NCBI RefSeq assembly: GCF_029968035.1
Contig: NZ_JASCIQ010000009.1
Coordinates: forward strand, 124,001-188,000
DNA length: 64,000 nucleotides
Reading direction: 5' to 3'
Source of the DNA: Streptomyces cavernicola
GTDB lineage: Bacteria > Actinomycetota > Actinomycetes > Streptomycetales > Streptomycetaceae
Under the pieces are notes generated by a model. That model made no database searches, was not told the DNA's origin, and saw nothing but the letters and a program-made list of their open reading frames with translations. Each line of letters starts with the position of its first letter. Position 1 is the first letter of the stretch. Below, one piece after another: positions 26,327 through 35,051 of the stretch. Position numbers and translations under genes: made by a program.

Positions 26327-27535
26327 GTGAGCCACGACTCCGCAGCCGCACCTGAGGGCTCAGTACGCAAGCTCTCCGGCCGCCGGCGCAGGGAAATCGT
26401 CGCCGTGCTGCTGTTCAGCGGCGGACCCATCTTCGAGAGCTCCATACCGCTCTCCGTTTTCGGCATCGACCGCCAGGACGCGGGCGTGCCGCGATACCGA
26501 CTTCTCGTGTGCGCGGGCGAGGACGGCCCGCTGCGCACCACGGGAGGACTCGAACTCTCCGCGCCCCACGGCCTGGAGGCCATCGCGCGCGCAGGCACGG
26601 TCGTCGTGCCCGCCTGGCGCTCGATCACCTCGCCGCCGCCGGAAGAGGCGCTCGACGCGCTGCGCCGCGCACACGAGGAGGGCGCGCGCATCGTCGGCCT
26701 GTGCACCGGGGCGTTCGTCCTCGCGGCCGCGGGCCTCCTCGACGGCCGCCCCGCCACGACCCACTGGATGTACGCGCCGACGCTCGCCAAGCGCTACCCG
26801 TCCGTCCACGTCGACCCGCGGGAACTCTTCGTGGACGACGGGGACGTGCTCACCTCGGCGGGCACGGCCGCGGGCATCGACCTGTGCCTGCACATCGTGC
26901 GCACCGACCACGGCACGGAGGCCGCGGGGGCGCTCGCCCGCCGGCTCGTCGTACCGCCCCGGCGCACCGGCGGCCAGGAGCGCTACCTCGACAGGTCTTT
27001 ACCTGAGGAGATCGGCGCCGACCCGCTCGCCGAGGTCGTCGCCTGGGCGCTCGAGCACCTCCACGAGCAGTTCGACGTGGAGACGCTCGCGGCGCGCGCG
27101 TACATGAGCCGGCGGACCTTCGACCGGAGGTTCCGCTCGCTCACCGGAAGCGCACCCCTGCAGTGGCTCATCACCCAGCGGGTCCTGCAGGCCCAGCGGC
27201 TCCTGGAGACCTCCGACTACTCCGTCGACGAGGTCGCGGGCCGCTGCGGGTTCCGCTCCCCGGTGGCGCTGCGCGGCCACTTCCGCCGCCAGCTCGGCTC
27301 CTCGCCCGCCGCCTACCGGGCCGCCTACCGCGCCCGCAGGCCACAGAGCGAGAAGCCCGCCGAGGTCCTGGAAGGCCCGGGTCCGCTGCCCGCGCAGTCC
27401 CGGCGTGCGGCCGCCGCCAGCTCGCTCGGCCTGCCGGGCGCGACGGCCTCGGCCGACACCGGCAGACCGGCCGCCGAACTGTACGCCGCCGCTCGCGCGA
27501 CGCTCCCCGGTCAGCGGGAACGCCCCGTAGGGTGA
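26327..27535 (+). CDS. adpA: AdpA, AraC-family pleiotropic regulator of development and secondary metabolism
   Basis: AdpA, 402 residues. Residues ~20-200 are a DJ-1/PfpI-like (GATase1-like) dimerisation domain ([38 protein letters not shown]). Residues ~235-335 are the AraC/XylS DNA-binding domain with two HTH units ([20 protein letters not shown] and [20 protein letters not shown]). It starts with GTG 26327 behind a GGGGGG-rich ribosome site. The linker carries a TTA leucine codon at residue 225, so translation needs the bldA tRNA. AdpA activates hundreds of morphogenesis and antibiotic genes. The adjoining orn gene is the conserved partner. Sequence agreement with known AdpA proteins is very high. 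Confidence 0.97.
   Translation: MSHDSAAAPEGSVRKLSGRRRREIVAVLLFSGGPIFESSIPLSVFGIDRQDAGVPRYRLLVCAGEDGPLRTTGGLELSAPHGLEAIARAGTVVVPAWRSITSPPPEEALDALRRAHEEGARIVGLCTGAFVLAAAGLLDGRPATTHWMYAPTLAKRYPSVHVDPRELFVDDGDVLTSAGTAAGIDLCLHIVRTDHGTEAAGALARRLVVPPRRTGGQERYLDRSLPEEIGADPLAEVVAWALEHLHEQFDVETLAARAYMSRRTFDRRFRSLTGSAPLQWLITQRVLQAQRLLETSDYSVDEVAGRCGFRSPVALRGHFRRQLGSSPAAYRAAYRARRPQSEKPAEVLEGPGPLPAQSRRAAAASSLGLPGATASADTGRPAAELYAAARATLPGQRERPVG
26999..27001 (+). other. TTA codon (bldA dependence) in adpA
   Basis: In-frame leucine codon TTA in RSLPEEIG, at the linker between the two AdpA domains. TTA is rare in Streptomyces and is read only by the bldA tRNA, giving translational control of AdpA; the position matches known adpA genes. 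Confidence 0.95.
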
Positions 27536-27540
27536 GACGC

Positions 27541-28143
27541 ATGAACGATCGCATGGTGTGGATCGACTGCGAGATGACCGGGCTCTCGCTGACGGACGAC
27601 GCACTTATCGAGGTGGCCGCGCTGGTCACCGACTCGGAGCTCAACGTGCTCGGCGAAGGCGTGGACATCGTGATCCGCCCGCCGGACGCCGCCCTCGAGA
27701 CGATGCCCGAGGTGGTGCGCGACATGCACACCGCCTCGGGCCTGCTCGACGAGCTGGCGGCCGGCACCACCCTCGCCGAAGCCGAGGAGCAGGTGCTCGC
27801 GTACGTACGTGAGCACGTCAAGGAGCCGGGCAAGGCGCCGCTCTGCGGGAACTCGGTCGGCACCGACCGCGGCTTCCTGCTGCGGGACATGCCGACCCTG
27901 GAGGACTACCTGCACTACCGCATCGTGGACGTCTCCTCCATCAAGGAGCTGTCCCGGCGCTGGTACCCGCGGGCGTACTTCAACAGCCCGGAGAAGAACG
28001 GCAACCACCGGGCCCTCGCCGACATCCGCGAGTCCATCGCGGAGCTTCGGTACTACCGCGAGGCGATCTTCGTCCCGCAGCCGGGACCCGACTCGGACAC
28101 GGCCAAGGCCATCGCCGCGAAGCACGTGCTGCCCGCGGAGTAG
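27541..28143 (+). CDS. orn: Oligoribonuclease
   Basis: Orn, 200 residues, a DEDDh 3'-5' exonuclease that degrades 2-5 nt RNAs and pGpG to mononucleotides. Motifs: [11 protein letters not shown] (Exo I, DxE), [12 protein letters not shown] (Exo II) and [19 protein letters not shown] (Exo III with H and D). The length is normal. It begins 5 nt after adpA, so the two are probably co-transcribed, and ends just before a hairpin terminator. As the enzyme that finishes c-di-GMP degradation, it links functionally to the PAS-GGDEF-EAL protein encoded at 49892. Confidence 0.97.
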   Translation: MNDRMVWIDCEMTGLSLTDDALIEVAALVTDSELNVLGEGVDIVIRPPDAALETMPEVVRDMHTASGLLDELAAGTTLAEAEEQVLAYVREHVKEPGKAPLCGNSVGTDRGFLLRDMPTLEDYLHYRIVDVSSIKELSRRWYPRAYFNSPEKNGNHRALADIRESIAELRYYREAIFVPQPGPDSDTAKAIAAKHVLPAE

Positions 28144-28167
28144 CCGAGGCCCGCGCCCGGCGGGCGG

Positions 28168-28195
28168 TGATCGGGGCTCATCCGGGCCCCGATCA
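28168..28195 (+). terminator. Terminator after orn
   Basis: A 10-bp perfect inverted repeat (TGATCGGGGC / GCCCCGATCA) with an 8-nt loop, 24 nt after the orn stop. Confidence 0.75.
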
Positions 28196-28278
28196 GCGCC
28201 CGAGGAAAAGGCGGGCGCGAGCACCCCTTCGGACCCTGTACACTTTTTCTCGGCCGGTCGGAAAAACGACCGGTCATG

Positions 28279-28351
28279 GTGGGTGTAGCTCAGTTGGTAG
28301 AGCACCTGGTTGTGGTCCAGGTGGCCGCGGGTTCAAGTCCCGTCACTCACC
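28279..28351 (+). tRNA. tRNA-His (GTG anticodon)
   Basis: A full cloverleaf of 73 nt: acceptor GTGGGTG / CACTCAC, D-arm GCTCAGTTGGTAGAGC, anticodon arm CCTGG-TTGTGGT-CCAGG with GTG anticodon, and T-arm with GGTTCAAGTCC. A G at 28278 opposite the discriminator C provides the G-1 typical of histidine tRNA. No CCA is encoded. Confidence 0.96.
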
Positions 28352-28360
28352 CTCAAGGAT

Positions 28361-28390
28361 CAAGGTCCGGGCCGAAAGGCCCGGACCTTG
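28361..28390 (+). terminator. Terminator after tRNA-His
   Basis: A 13-bp perfect inverted repeat (CAAGGTCCGGGCC / GGCCCGGACCTTG) closed by a GAAA loop. Confidence 0.9.
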
Positions 28391-28444
28391 ATGCGTTTCC
28401 GGGCCCTCCTCCGCGACGAGCACCCGATGCGAGTGCCGAACAGC

Positions 28445-29506
28445 TCAGGACGAGTCCCGCACCACCAGCTCCGTGGGAAGCACCAGCCGGCGCCGCTCCC
28501 CCGCACCCCGCGCCGGGCGGCCCCCCGCACGCTCCGCGATCTCCTCCAGAAGCAGCCGCGTCATCTCCCGGCCCATCTCCACGATCGGCTGCCGCACACT
28601 CGTCAGGGCCGGCTCCAGATGGCGGGCGATCACCGAGTCGTCGTAGCCGACCAGCGCCACGTCCTGAGGTATTCGGCGGCCCGCGCCCCGCAGCACGAGC
28701 CGGGCGCCGCCCGCCATCACGTCCGAGCCCGCGAAGACCGCGTCCAGGTCCGGGCGGCGGGCCAGAAGCTCCGCCATCGCGCGGCGGCCGCCCTCCTCCG
28801 TGAAGTCGCCCTCCGCGACCAGCTCCGGGTCGACCGGACGCCCCGCCGCCGCGAGGGCCGCCAGGCAGCCCTCGTGCCGGCGGCGCGCCCCGTACACGTC
28901 GAGCGGGCCGGTGATCAGCGCGATCGTGCGGCGGCCACGGTCAAGGAGGTGCCCGACGGCCGCCCGGCCGCCGCCGAAGTTGTCCGAGTCCACCGAAGGC
29001 AGTCGCTCGTCCGCGCTGCGCCGGCCGCTGAGCACCGCCGGGACGCCCAGCTGGTCCACCAGGTCGGGCAGCGGATCGCCCGCGTGCACCGAGACGAGCA
29101 GCACCCCGTCCACGCGCTGCGCGCCCAGGTACTGGGCCAGACGTCTGCGCTCCCGGTCGCCGCCCGCGAACGTGAGCAGCAGCTGCACCTCCGTCTCGGC
29201 GAGGGCCAGGCCGACGCCGTGGACGATGTCGGAGAAGTACGGCTCGGCGAAGAAGCGCCGCTCCGGCTCGGGCACGACCAGGGCGATGGCGTCCGTGCGA
29301 TTCGCGGCCAGGGCGCGCGCCGCCGTGTTCGGCACGTACCCGAGCTCCGCCACCGCCGCCTCGACCAGGGCCCTGGTGTGCTCGCTCACCCGGGGCGAGC
29401 CGTTGATCACCCGGGACACCGTGCCGCGGCCCACCCCCGCGCGCTCCGCCACCTGCTCCAGGGTGGGGCGACGCCCGCCCCTGCCCCGCGGCTCCCGCAC
29501 CGCCAT
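28445..29506 (-). CDS. cebR: LacI-family repressor of cellobiose use (CebR-like)
   Basis: LacI/GalR regulator of 353 residues. The N-terminal HTH is RRPTLEQVAERAGVGRGTVSRVINGSPRVSE; the rest is a periplasmic-binding-protein-like effector domain (ALVVPEPERRFFAEPYFSDIV, GVLLVSVHAGD, DVMAGGARLVLRGAGRRIPQDVALVGYDD). It is divergent from a sugar-uptake operon that has a perfect TGGGAGCGCTCCCA operator, the known CebR site. CebR represses cellobiose/cellotriose uptake genes and is released by cello-oligosaccharides. The identity follows from regulator type, operator and neighbours together. Confidence 0.9.
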   Translation of the reverse strand: MAVREPRGRGGRRPTLEQVAERAGVGRGTVSRVINGSPRVSEHTRALVEAAVAELGYVPNTAARALAANRTDAIALVVPEPERRFFAEPYFSDIVHGVGLALAETEVQLLLTFAGGDRERRRLAQYLGAQRVDGVLLVSVHAGDPLPDLVDQLGVPAVLSGRRSADERLPSVDSDNFGGGRAAVGHLLDRGRRTIALITGPLDVYGARRRHEGCLAALAAAGRPVDPELVAEGDFTEEGGRRAMAELLARRPDLDAVFAGSDVMAGGARLVLRGAGRRIPQDVALVGYDDSVIARHLEPALTSVRQPIVEMGREMTRLLLEEIAERAGGRPARGAGERRRLVLPTELVVRDSS

Positions 29507-29641
29507 GACTGCCTCCCCTGCGCCCGTGCCGGCCGGAATCCCACGGCCGACCGGAACCTAACACCGGGTAACCGAACGAACTCCCGACGTCCGTCGTCTT
29601 GACACCCCCTGGGGAGCCCGCAACGCTTCAACACATCACGG

Positions 29642-29655
29642 TGGGAGCGCTCCCA
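29642..29655 (+). promoter_or_regulatory. CebR operator upstream of cebE
   Basis: The perfect 14-bp palindrome TGGGAGCGCTCCCA matches the known CebR-binding site of Streptomyces. It lies between cebR and cebE, 116 bp before the cebE start, and so can control the uptake operon and possibly cebR itself. Confidence 0.93.
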
Positions 29656-29770
29656 ACGTATCGGATGCATACATGACCCGCACGTTCCCCGCCCGAGCTG
29701 CCGCCCCAACCGCCTTGCTGCGGACAGAAGTTGGACGCTTCCCGGCTCGCTGGGCACATTGGAGGACGCC

Positions 29771-31093
29771 ATGCGCACCACGACCCGTACGCGGGCGGTG
29801 GCTCTGGCCGCCGCCGTCACCCTCGGCGCCTCGCTGCTCGGCGGCTGCGCCGAGGACCCCGAGGAACCCGGCGGCCCCGCGGGCCGCGGCGACGGCGCGG
29901 GGAAGACCACGCTGACCGTCGGGGTCTTCGGGGTGTTCGGCCTGAAGGAGGCCGGGCTGTACGACGCGTACATGAAGCAGCACCCGGACGTCGTCATCGA
30001 GCAGACATCCATCGAGCGGAACGAGAACTACTACCCGCAGCTGCTCACCCACCTCGGCTCGGGCAGCGGGCTCGCCGACATCCAGGCCGTCGAGGTCAAC
30101 AACATCGCGGAGGTCGTCGCCACCCAGTCCGACAAGCTCGTCGACCTCGGCAAGGCGCCCGGCGTCTCGAAGGACGCGTATCTGGACTGGAAGTGGCGGC
30201 AGGGGACGACGAAGAGCGGTGCGACCGTCGGGCTCGGCACGGACGTCGGGCCGCAGGGGATCTGCTACCGCAAGGACCTGTTCGCCAAGGCCGGGCTGCC
30301 CACGGACCGCGAGGCCGTCGGCAGGCTGTGGGCCGGGGACTGGGACAAGTACCTGCAGGTCGGCCGGAAGTTCGAGAAGAAGGCCCCCGAGGGCAAGGCG
30401 TTCGTCGACTCGGCGGCCGGTGTGATGGCCGCCGTCACGGGCAGCTACGCGGAGCGCTACTACGACGAGGACGGCAAGGTCGTCTACAAGTCGAACCCGC
30501 GCGTGAAGGAGGCCTGGAACCTGGCCGCCGATTTCGCCACCGAGGGGCTCACCGCCAAACTCCAGCAGTTCCAGCCCACTTGGGACCAGGGCTTCGCCAA
30601 CGGCAGCTTCGCCACGGTGTCCTGCCCCGCCTGGATGCTCGGCTACATCAAGACCAAGGCGGGCGAGAAGGGCGCGGGCCGGTGGGACGTGGCGCAGGCG
30701 CCGAAGCCCGGCAACTGGGGCGGCTCGTTCCTGGTCGTGCCGAAGGCCGGCAAGCACAGCGAGGAGGCGGCGAAACTCGCGGCCTGGCTGACCGCGCCCG
30801 AGCAGCAGGCGAAGCTCTTCGCCGCGCAGGGCAGCTTCCCGAGCGCCTCGGCCGCGTACGACCTGCCGACGGTCGCCGACTCGAAGAACGCGTACTTCGG
30901 CGACGCCCCGATCGGGAAGATCTTCGCGAAGGCCGCCGAGGGCGCGCCGGTGCAGACGCTCGGCCCGAAGGACCTGATCATCGCGCAGAACCTCGCGGAC
31001 GTCGGCATGCTCCAGGTCGACCAGCAGGGCACCTCGCCCGAGGCCGGCTGGAAGGCCGCCGTGAAGGCGATCGACAACGCCCTGGACGAGTGA
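29771..31093 (+). CDS. cebE: Cellobiose/cellotriose ABC transporter substrate-binding lipoprotein
   Basis: Lipoprotein of 440 residues in the carbohydrate-binding protein family of ABC importers. The signal is TRAVALAAAVTLGASLLGGC with the lipobox LLGGC, followed by an acidic Pro/Gly linker. Mature features include LTVGVFGVFGLKEAGLYDAY, HLGSGSGLADIQAVEVNNI and a C-terminal EEAAKLAAWLTAPEQQAKLF segment. ATG 29771 is selected because GGAGG lies 5 nt before it; the TTG at 29759 would overlap that site. It is the first gene of cebEFG-bglC and is placed behind the CebR operator. No ATPase gene is present here; CebEFG systems use the shared MsiK ATPase encoded elsewhere. Confidence 0.92.
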   Translation: MRTTTRTRAVALAAAVTLGASLLGGCAEDPEEPGGPAGRGDGAGKTTLTVGVFGVFGLKEAGLYDAYMKQHPDVVIEQTSIERNENYYPQLLTHLGSGSGLADIQAVEVNNIAEVVATQSDKLVDLGKAPGVSKDAYLDWKWRQGTTKSGATVGLGTDVGPQGICYRKDLFAKAGLPTDREAVGRLWAGDWDKYLQVGRKFEKKAPEGKAFVDSAAGVMAAVTGSYAERYYDEDGKVVYKSNPRVKEAWNLAADFATEGLTAKLQQFQPTWDQGFANGSFATVSCPAWMLGYIKTKAGEKGAGRWDVAQAPKPGNWGGSFLVVPKAGKHSEEAAKLAAWLTAPEQQAKLFAAQGSFPSASAAYDLPTVADSKNAYFGDAPIGKIFAKAAEGAPVQTLGPKDLIIAQNLADVGMLQVDQQGTSPEAGWKAAVKAIDNALDE

Positions 31094-31096
31094 CCG

Positions 31097-32104
31097 ATGG
31101 CGAGCGAATACCGGGCGACCGCGCCCTCCCGGACGGAGGAGAGCGCGGCGCCGTCCAAGGGCGCGGCCGAGGCGCGGGCCCGCGAACGGCTGAGCCGACG
31201 CTCCCGGCGGGAGATGCGATTCAGTCCGTACGCGTTCGTCGCGCCGTTCTTCGTCTTCTTCGCCGCGTTCGGGCTCTTCCCGCTGCTCTACACCGGCTGG
31301 GCCTCGCTGCACCGGGTGGAGCTGACGGCCCCGACGGAGATGGAGTGGGTGGGCCTGCGGAACTTCGCGCGTCTCCTCGACGACGACTTCTTCTGGAACG
31401 CGCTGCACAACACGGTGACCATCGGCCTCCTGTCGACGGTCCCGCAGCTCCTCATGGCCCTCGGCATCGCGCATCTCCTCCACTACCGGCTGCGCGGCTC
31501 GATGTTCTTCCGGGTCGCGGCCCTCACCCCGTACGCGACCTCGGTGGCCGCGGCGACGCTGGTCTTCGTGCTGCTCTTCGGGCGCGACCACGGGATGATC
31601 AACTGGGCGTTGGGGCTTGCCGGTTGGGACGGCGTCGACTGGCAGAACGGGAGCTTCGCGTCCAAGGTCGCGGTCTCCACGATCGTCGTCTGGCGCTGGA
31701 CCGGCTACAACGCGCTGATCTACCTGGCCGCGATGCAGTCCGTGCCCGCCGAGCTGTACGAGTCGGCGGCGCTCGACGGGGCCTCCCGCCGGCGGCAGTT
31801 CCTGCACGTCACGCTGCCCTGCCTGCGGCCGACGATCCTCTTCACCTGTGTGGTGTCGACGATCGGCGCGATGCAGCTCTTCGGCGAGCCGCTGCTCTTC
31901 AACGGCAGCGCGGGCGCGAGCGGCGGCTCGGACCACCAGTTCCAGACGCTCGGCCTGTACCTGTACGAGCAGGGCTGGGTGAATCTGCACCTCGGCAGGG
32001 CCTCGGCCATCGCGTGGACGATGTTCCTGATCCTGCTCCTGATCGGCGCCGTCAACTGGCTGCTCGCCCGCCGGCTGCGCAAGAGCGAGGGGGCGTCGGC
32101 ATGA
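31097..32104 (+). CDS. cebF: Cello-oligosaccharide ABC transporter permease
   Basis: MalF-type sugar permease of 335 residues with six predicted membrane segments after a polar, cytoplasmic N-terminal ~45 residues. The first segment is YAFVAPFFVFFAAFGLFPLLY. The EAA loop that docks the ATPase is SAALDGASRRRQFLHVTLPCLRPT. It starts 3 nt after cebE and overlaps the next permease gene (ATGA). It pairs with CebG to form the channel. Confidence 0.92.
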   Translation: MASEYRATAPSRTEESAAPSKGAAEARARERLSRRSRREMRFSPYAFVAPFFVFFAAFGLFPLLYTGWASLHRVELTAPTEMEWVGLRNFARLLDDDFFWNALHNTVTIGLLSTVPQLLMALGIAHLLHYRLRGSMFFRVAALTPYATSVAAATLVFVLLFGRDHGMINWALGLAGWDGVDWQNGSFASKVAVSTIVVWRWTGYNALIYLAAMQSVPAELYESAALDGASRRRQFLHVTLPCLRPTILFTCVVSTIGAMQLFGEPLLFNGSAGASGGSDHQFQTLGLYLYEQGWVNLHLGRASAIAWTMFLILLLIGAVNWLLARRLRKSEGASA

Positions 32105-32952
32105 GGGCACCGAAGTCGTCCGGTGCGGGGCGGCAGTTGCACGGCGGGCGGTGGACGTACGCGGTCCTCGTCGTGTTCACCGCCGTCTCGCTCTTCCCGC
32201 TCCTGTGGACGGCGATCGCCGCGTCCCGCAACAACACCCGGCTCGCGCAGACGCCGCCGCCGTTCTGGTTCGGCGGCAACCTGTTCAGGAACCTGGAGAT
32301 CGCCTGGACCGACGCCAACATGGGCGCGGCGCTGCTCAACACGGTGGTCGTGGCCGGTTCGGTCTCCGTCGGCACCGTGCTGTTCTCCACGCTCGCCGGG
32401 TTCGCCTTCGCCAAGCTGCGGTTCCGCTTCAAGAACCTGCTGATGCTCCTGGTGGTCGGCACGATGATGGTGCCGCCCCAACTCGGCGTCGTACCGCTCT
32501 ACATGCTGATCGCCGAGCTGCAGTGGACGGACCGGCTGCAGGCCGTGATTCTGCCGACGCTCGTCGGCGCCTTCGGGGTGTTCTTCATGCGCCAGTACCT
32601 GCTGCAGGCGCTGCCCACCGAGCTGATCGAGGCCGCGCGGGTGGACGGGGCGAGCAGCCTGCGCGTGGTGTGGCACATCGTCTTCCCCGCGGCCCGGCCC
32701 GCGATGGCCGTGCTCGCGATGCTCACCTTCGTCCAGGCCTGGAACGACTTCTTCTGGCCGATCATCGCCCTGACGCAGAACGGCAGCCCGACCGTGCAGG
32801 TCGCCCTGACCGGTCTCGGGCGCGGCTACATCCCCGACCAGTCGGTGATCATGGCGGGCGCGCTGCTCGGCACGCTGCCGCTGCTGCTCGCCTTCGTGGT
32901 CTTCGGCAGACAGATCGTCGGGGGCATCATGCAGGGCGCGGTCAAGGGCTGA
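32101..32952 (+). CDS. cebG: Cello-oligosaccharide ABC transporter permease
   Basis: MalG-type sugar permease of 283 residues, six membrane segments. The EAA loop is [23 protein letters not shown]. Its ATG at 32101 overlaps the cebF stop codon. Together with CebF it forms the translocation pore for the CebE-delivered sugar. Confidence 0.92.
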   Translation: MRAPKSSGAGRQLHGGRWTYAVLVVFTAVSLFPLLWTAIAASRNNTRLAQTPPPFWFGGNLFRNLEIAWTDANMGAALLNTVVVAGSVSVGTVLFSTLAGFAFAKLRFRFKNLLMLLVVGTMMVPPQLGVVPLYMLIAELQWTDRLQAVILPTLVGAFGVFFMRQYLLQALPTELIEAARVDGASSLRVVWHIVFPAARPAMAVLAMLTFVQAWNDFFWPIIALTQNGSPTVQVALTGLGRGYIPDQSVIMAGALLGTLPLLLAFVVFGRQIVGGIMQGAVKG

Positions 32953-33010
32953 GCCCCCGCTCCCGCACACCTCTGACTCCCGTCCCGTACACCGTCGTTG
33001 GGAGCGATAC

Positions 33011-34414
33011 GTGAATGAACTGCTGCGGTTTCCGGAGGAATTCCTGTGGGGCGCCGCGACCGCCGCGTACCAGATCGAGGGGGCCGTCCGGGAGGGCGGC
33101 CGGACGCCGTCCATCTGGGACACCTTCAGCCGTACGCCGGGCAAGGTGCTCGGCGGCGACACCGGGGATGTCGCCTGCGACCACTTCCACCGCCGGCGCG
33201 AGGACGTCCGCCTGATGGCCGAACTCGGCCTGGGCGCCTACCGGTTCTCGGTGTCCTGGCCGCGCGTCCAGCCCACCGGGCGCGGCCCCGCCGCCCAGCA
33301 GGGCCTCGACTTCTACCGGGCGCTGGTCGACGAGCTGCTCGCGCACGGCATCCAGCCGCTGGTCACGCTCTACCACTGGGACCTGCCGCAGGAGTTGGAG
33401 ACCGCGCCGTCCGACGGCTCGCCCGCCGGCGGCGGCTGGCCGGAGCGGGACACGGCGTACCGCTTCGCCGAGTACGCGGGGATCGTGGCCGAGGCGATCG
33501 GCGACCGGGTCGAGCGGTGGGCCACGCTCAACGAGCCGTGGTGCAGCGCCTTTCTGGGGTACGGCTCCGGGGTGCACGCGCCGGGGCGCACCGACCCGGT
33601 CGCCGCGCTGCGCGCCGCCCACCACCTGAACCTGGCGCACGGGCTCGGCGCGCAGGCCCTGCGGGCGGCGCTGCCCGCGCGGGCGCAGGTGGGGATCTGC
33701 CTCAACCCGAGCCCGGTGCGCGCGCTCACCGACGCGCCGGAGGACCTGGACGCGCGGCGGCGCGTCGACGCGCTCGCCAACCGGGTGTTCACGGGGCCGC
33801 TCCTGAAGGGCGCGTACCCGGCCGACCTGCTCGCGGACACCGCGCGGCTCACGGACTGGTCCTTCGTACGGCCCGAGGACCCGGCGGCGATCCGGCAGCC
33901 GCTGGACTTCCTCGGCATCAACTACTACACGCCCGCCGTGGTATCCGCGGCCCCCGACGGCCACCGCGCGAGCGCGCGGTCGCCGTGGCCCGGCGCGGAC
34001 GGGGTGGCGTTCCACCGGCCGCCCGGTGAACTCACCGCCATGGACTGGTCGGTGGCCCCCTCAGGACTGGTCGACCTGCTCGCCCGGTACACGGCGGAGG
34101 CCCCCGGCGTCCCGCTCCTCGTCACGGAGAACGGCGCGGCGTACGAGGACGTCGTGGACGCCGACGGCCACGTCCACGACCCGGACCGGATCCGCTACCT
34201 CCACGCCCACCTGTCCGCGGTGCACGAGGCGATCCGCGCCGGCGCGGACGTACGCGGCTACTTCCTGTGGTCCCTCCTCGACAACTTCGAGTGGGCGTAC
34301 GGGTACAGCAAGCGGTTCGGGGCGGTGCACGTGGACTACGGCACGCAGAGGCGGACGGTGAAGTCGAGTGGGCGGTGGTACTCGGGGGTCGCGAGGAGCG
34401 GACGCCTGCCGTAG
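33011..34414 (+). CDS. bglC: GH1 beta-glucosidase
   Basis: Intracellular family 1 beta-glucosidase of 467 residues that cleaves imported cellobiose/cellotriose to glucose. It opens with [20 protein letters not shown], has the acid/base E175 in TLNEPWCS and the nucleophile E373 in [11 protein letters not shown], and ends with [24 protein letters not shown]. No signal peptide is present. GTG 33011 is the start. The sequence TGGGAGCG at 32999-33006, just before the start, is half of the CebR operator and overlaps the ribosome site. It is probably the terminal gene of the ceb operon. Confidence 0.95.
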   Translation: MNELLRFPEEFLWGAATAAYQIEGAVREGGRTPSIWDTFSRTPGKVLGGDTGDVACDHFHRRREDVRLMAELGLGAYRFSVSWPRVQPTGRGPAAQQGLDFYRALVDELLAHGIQPLVTLYHWDLPQELETAPSDGSPAGGGWPERDTAYRFAEYAGIVAEAIGDRVERWATLNEPWCSAFLGYGSGVHAPGRTDPVAALRAAHHLNLAHGLGAQALRAALPARAQVGICLNPSPVRALTDAPEDLDARRRVDALANRVFTGPLLKGAYPADLLADTARLTDWSFVRPEDPAAIRQPLDFLGINYYTPAVVSAAPDGHRASARSPWPGADGVAFHRPPGELTAMDWSVAPSGLVDLLARYTAEAPGVPLLVTENGAAYEDVVDADGHVHDPDRIRYLHAHLSAVHEAIRAGADVRGYFLWSLLDNFEWAYGYSKRFGAVHVDYGTQRRTVKSSGRWYSGVARSGRLP

Positions 34415-35051
34415 CCCTTGTTGCTTCCCCTCCCCGCCCCTTCCCGAAAGACCGCCGTCGGCATCGGGGGCTCCGCCCCCGAACCCCCGCTCCTCAAACG
34501 CCGGAGGGGCTGGATTTTGCGGGCGTGGGGCGGGATTTGCCGAGGTCGGCGGGATTTCCAGGGGCGCGGGGCTCCGTTGTTAGGGGCTCGGGGCGTTTCT
34601 TCAGGGTCGCGGGCTCGCTTTTTTTGGGGGCGCGGGGCTGGATTTTGCAGGGCGGGGGGCTGAAGCTTGCGGGCTGGGCTGGGTCGAGTGCCCCGACAGG
34701 GGCGCGGGGAACTGCGCGACCAGCCACGACGGCGCAGCACCCGAACGACGGCCGGGGACGGGGCGGAGCCCCGAAACAGGGGTGGGGTCGAGTGCCCCGA
34801 CATGGGCGCGGGGAACTGCGCGACCAGCCACGACGAAGCGGGCAGCCGAAAACACAGCGCCGCTGGCTTTCAGGTGCTCTGGATTTACGCCGGAGGGGCT
34901 GGGATGAGTGCCCCCGCTAGGGGCGCGGGGAACTGCGCGACCAGCCACAACGGCGCAGCACCCGAACGACGACCGGGGTCCGGGGCGAAGCCCCGAAACC
35001 GGGACGGGGCGGAGCCCGAAGCGGGGCCGGGGGCGGGGCCCCGGGAAGCGG
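34415..35051. repeat. 637-bp gene-free block with three dispersed intergenic elements
   Basis: No gene is supported here. GGGCGCGGGGAACTGCGCGA plus CCAGCCACGACG-type tail occurs three times in the same orientation, at 34700, 34804 and 34921. Two copies are preceded by short CCCC-GGGG hairpins, and the spaces contain GGCGGAGCCCCGAAAC-type inverted repeats. TCAAACGCCGGAGGGGCTGG lies at 34495-34514; a related GGAGGGGCTGG is near 34892. The block separates convergent bglC and the two-component genes and probably includes transcription stops. Confidence 0.75.

Noticed and set aside
34690..34990. CRISPR array in the repeat block after bglC
   Set aside because: Only three copies at unequal spacing (104 and 117 bp), GC-rich hairpin repeats found elsewhere in the window, and no cas genes; the Cas4-like nuclease at 42254 is in a helicase operon.
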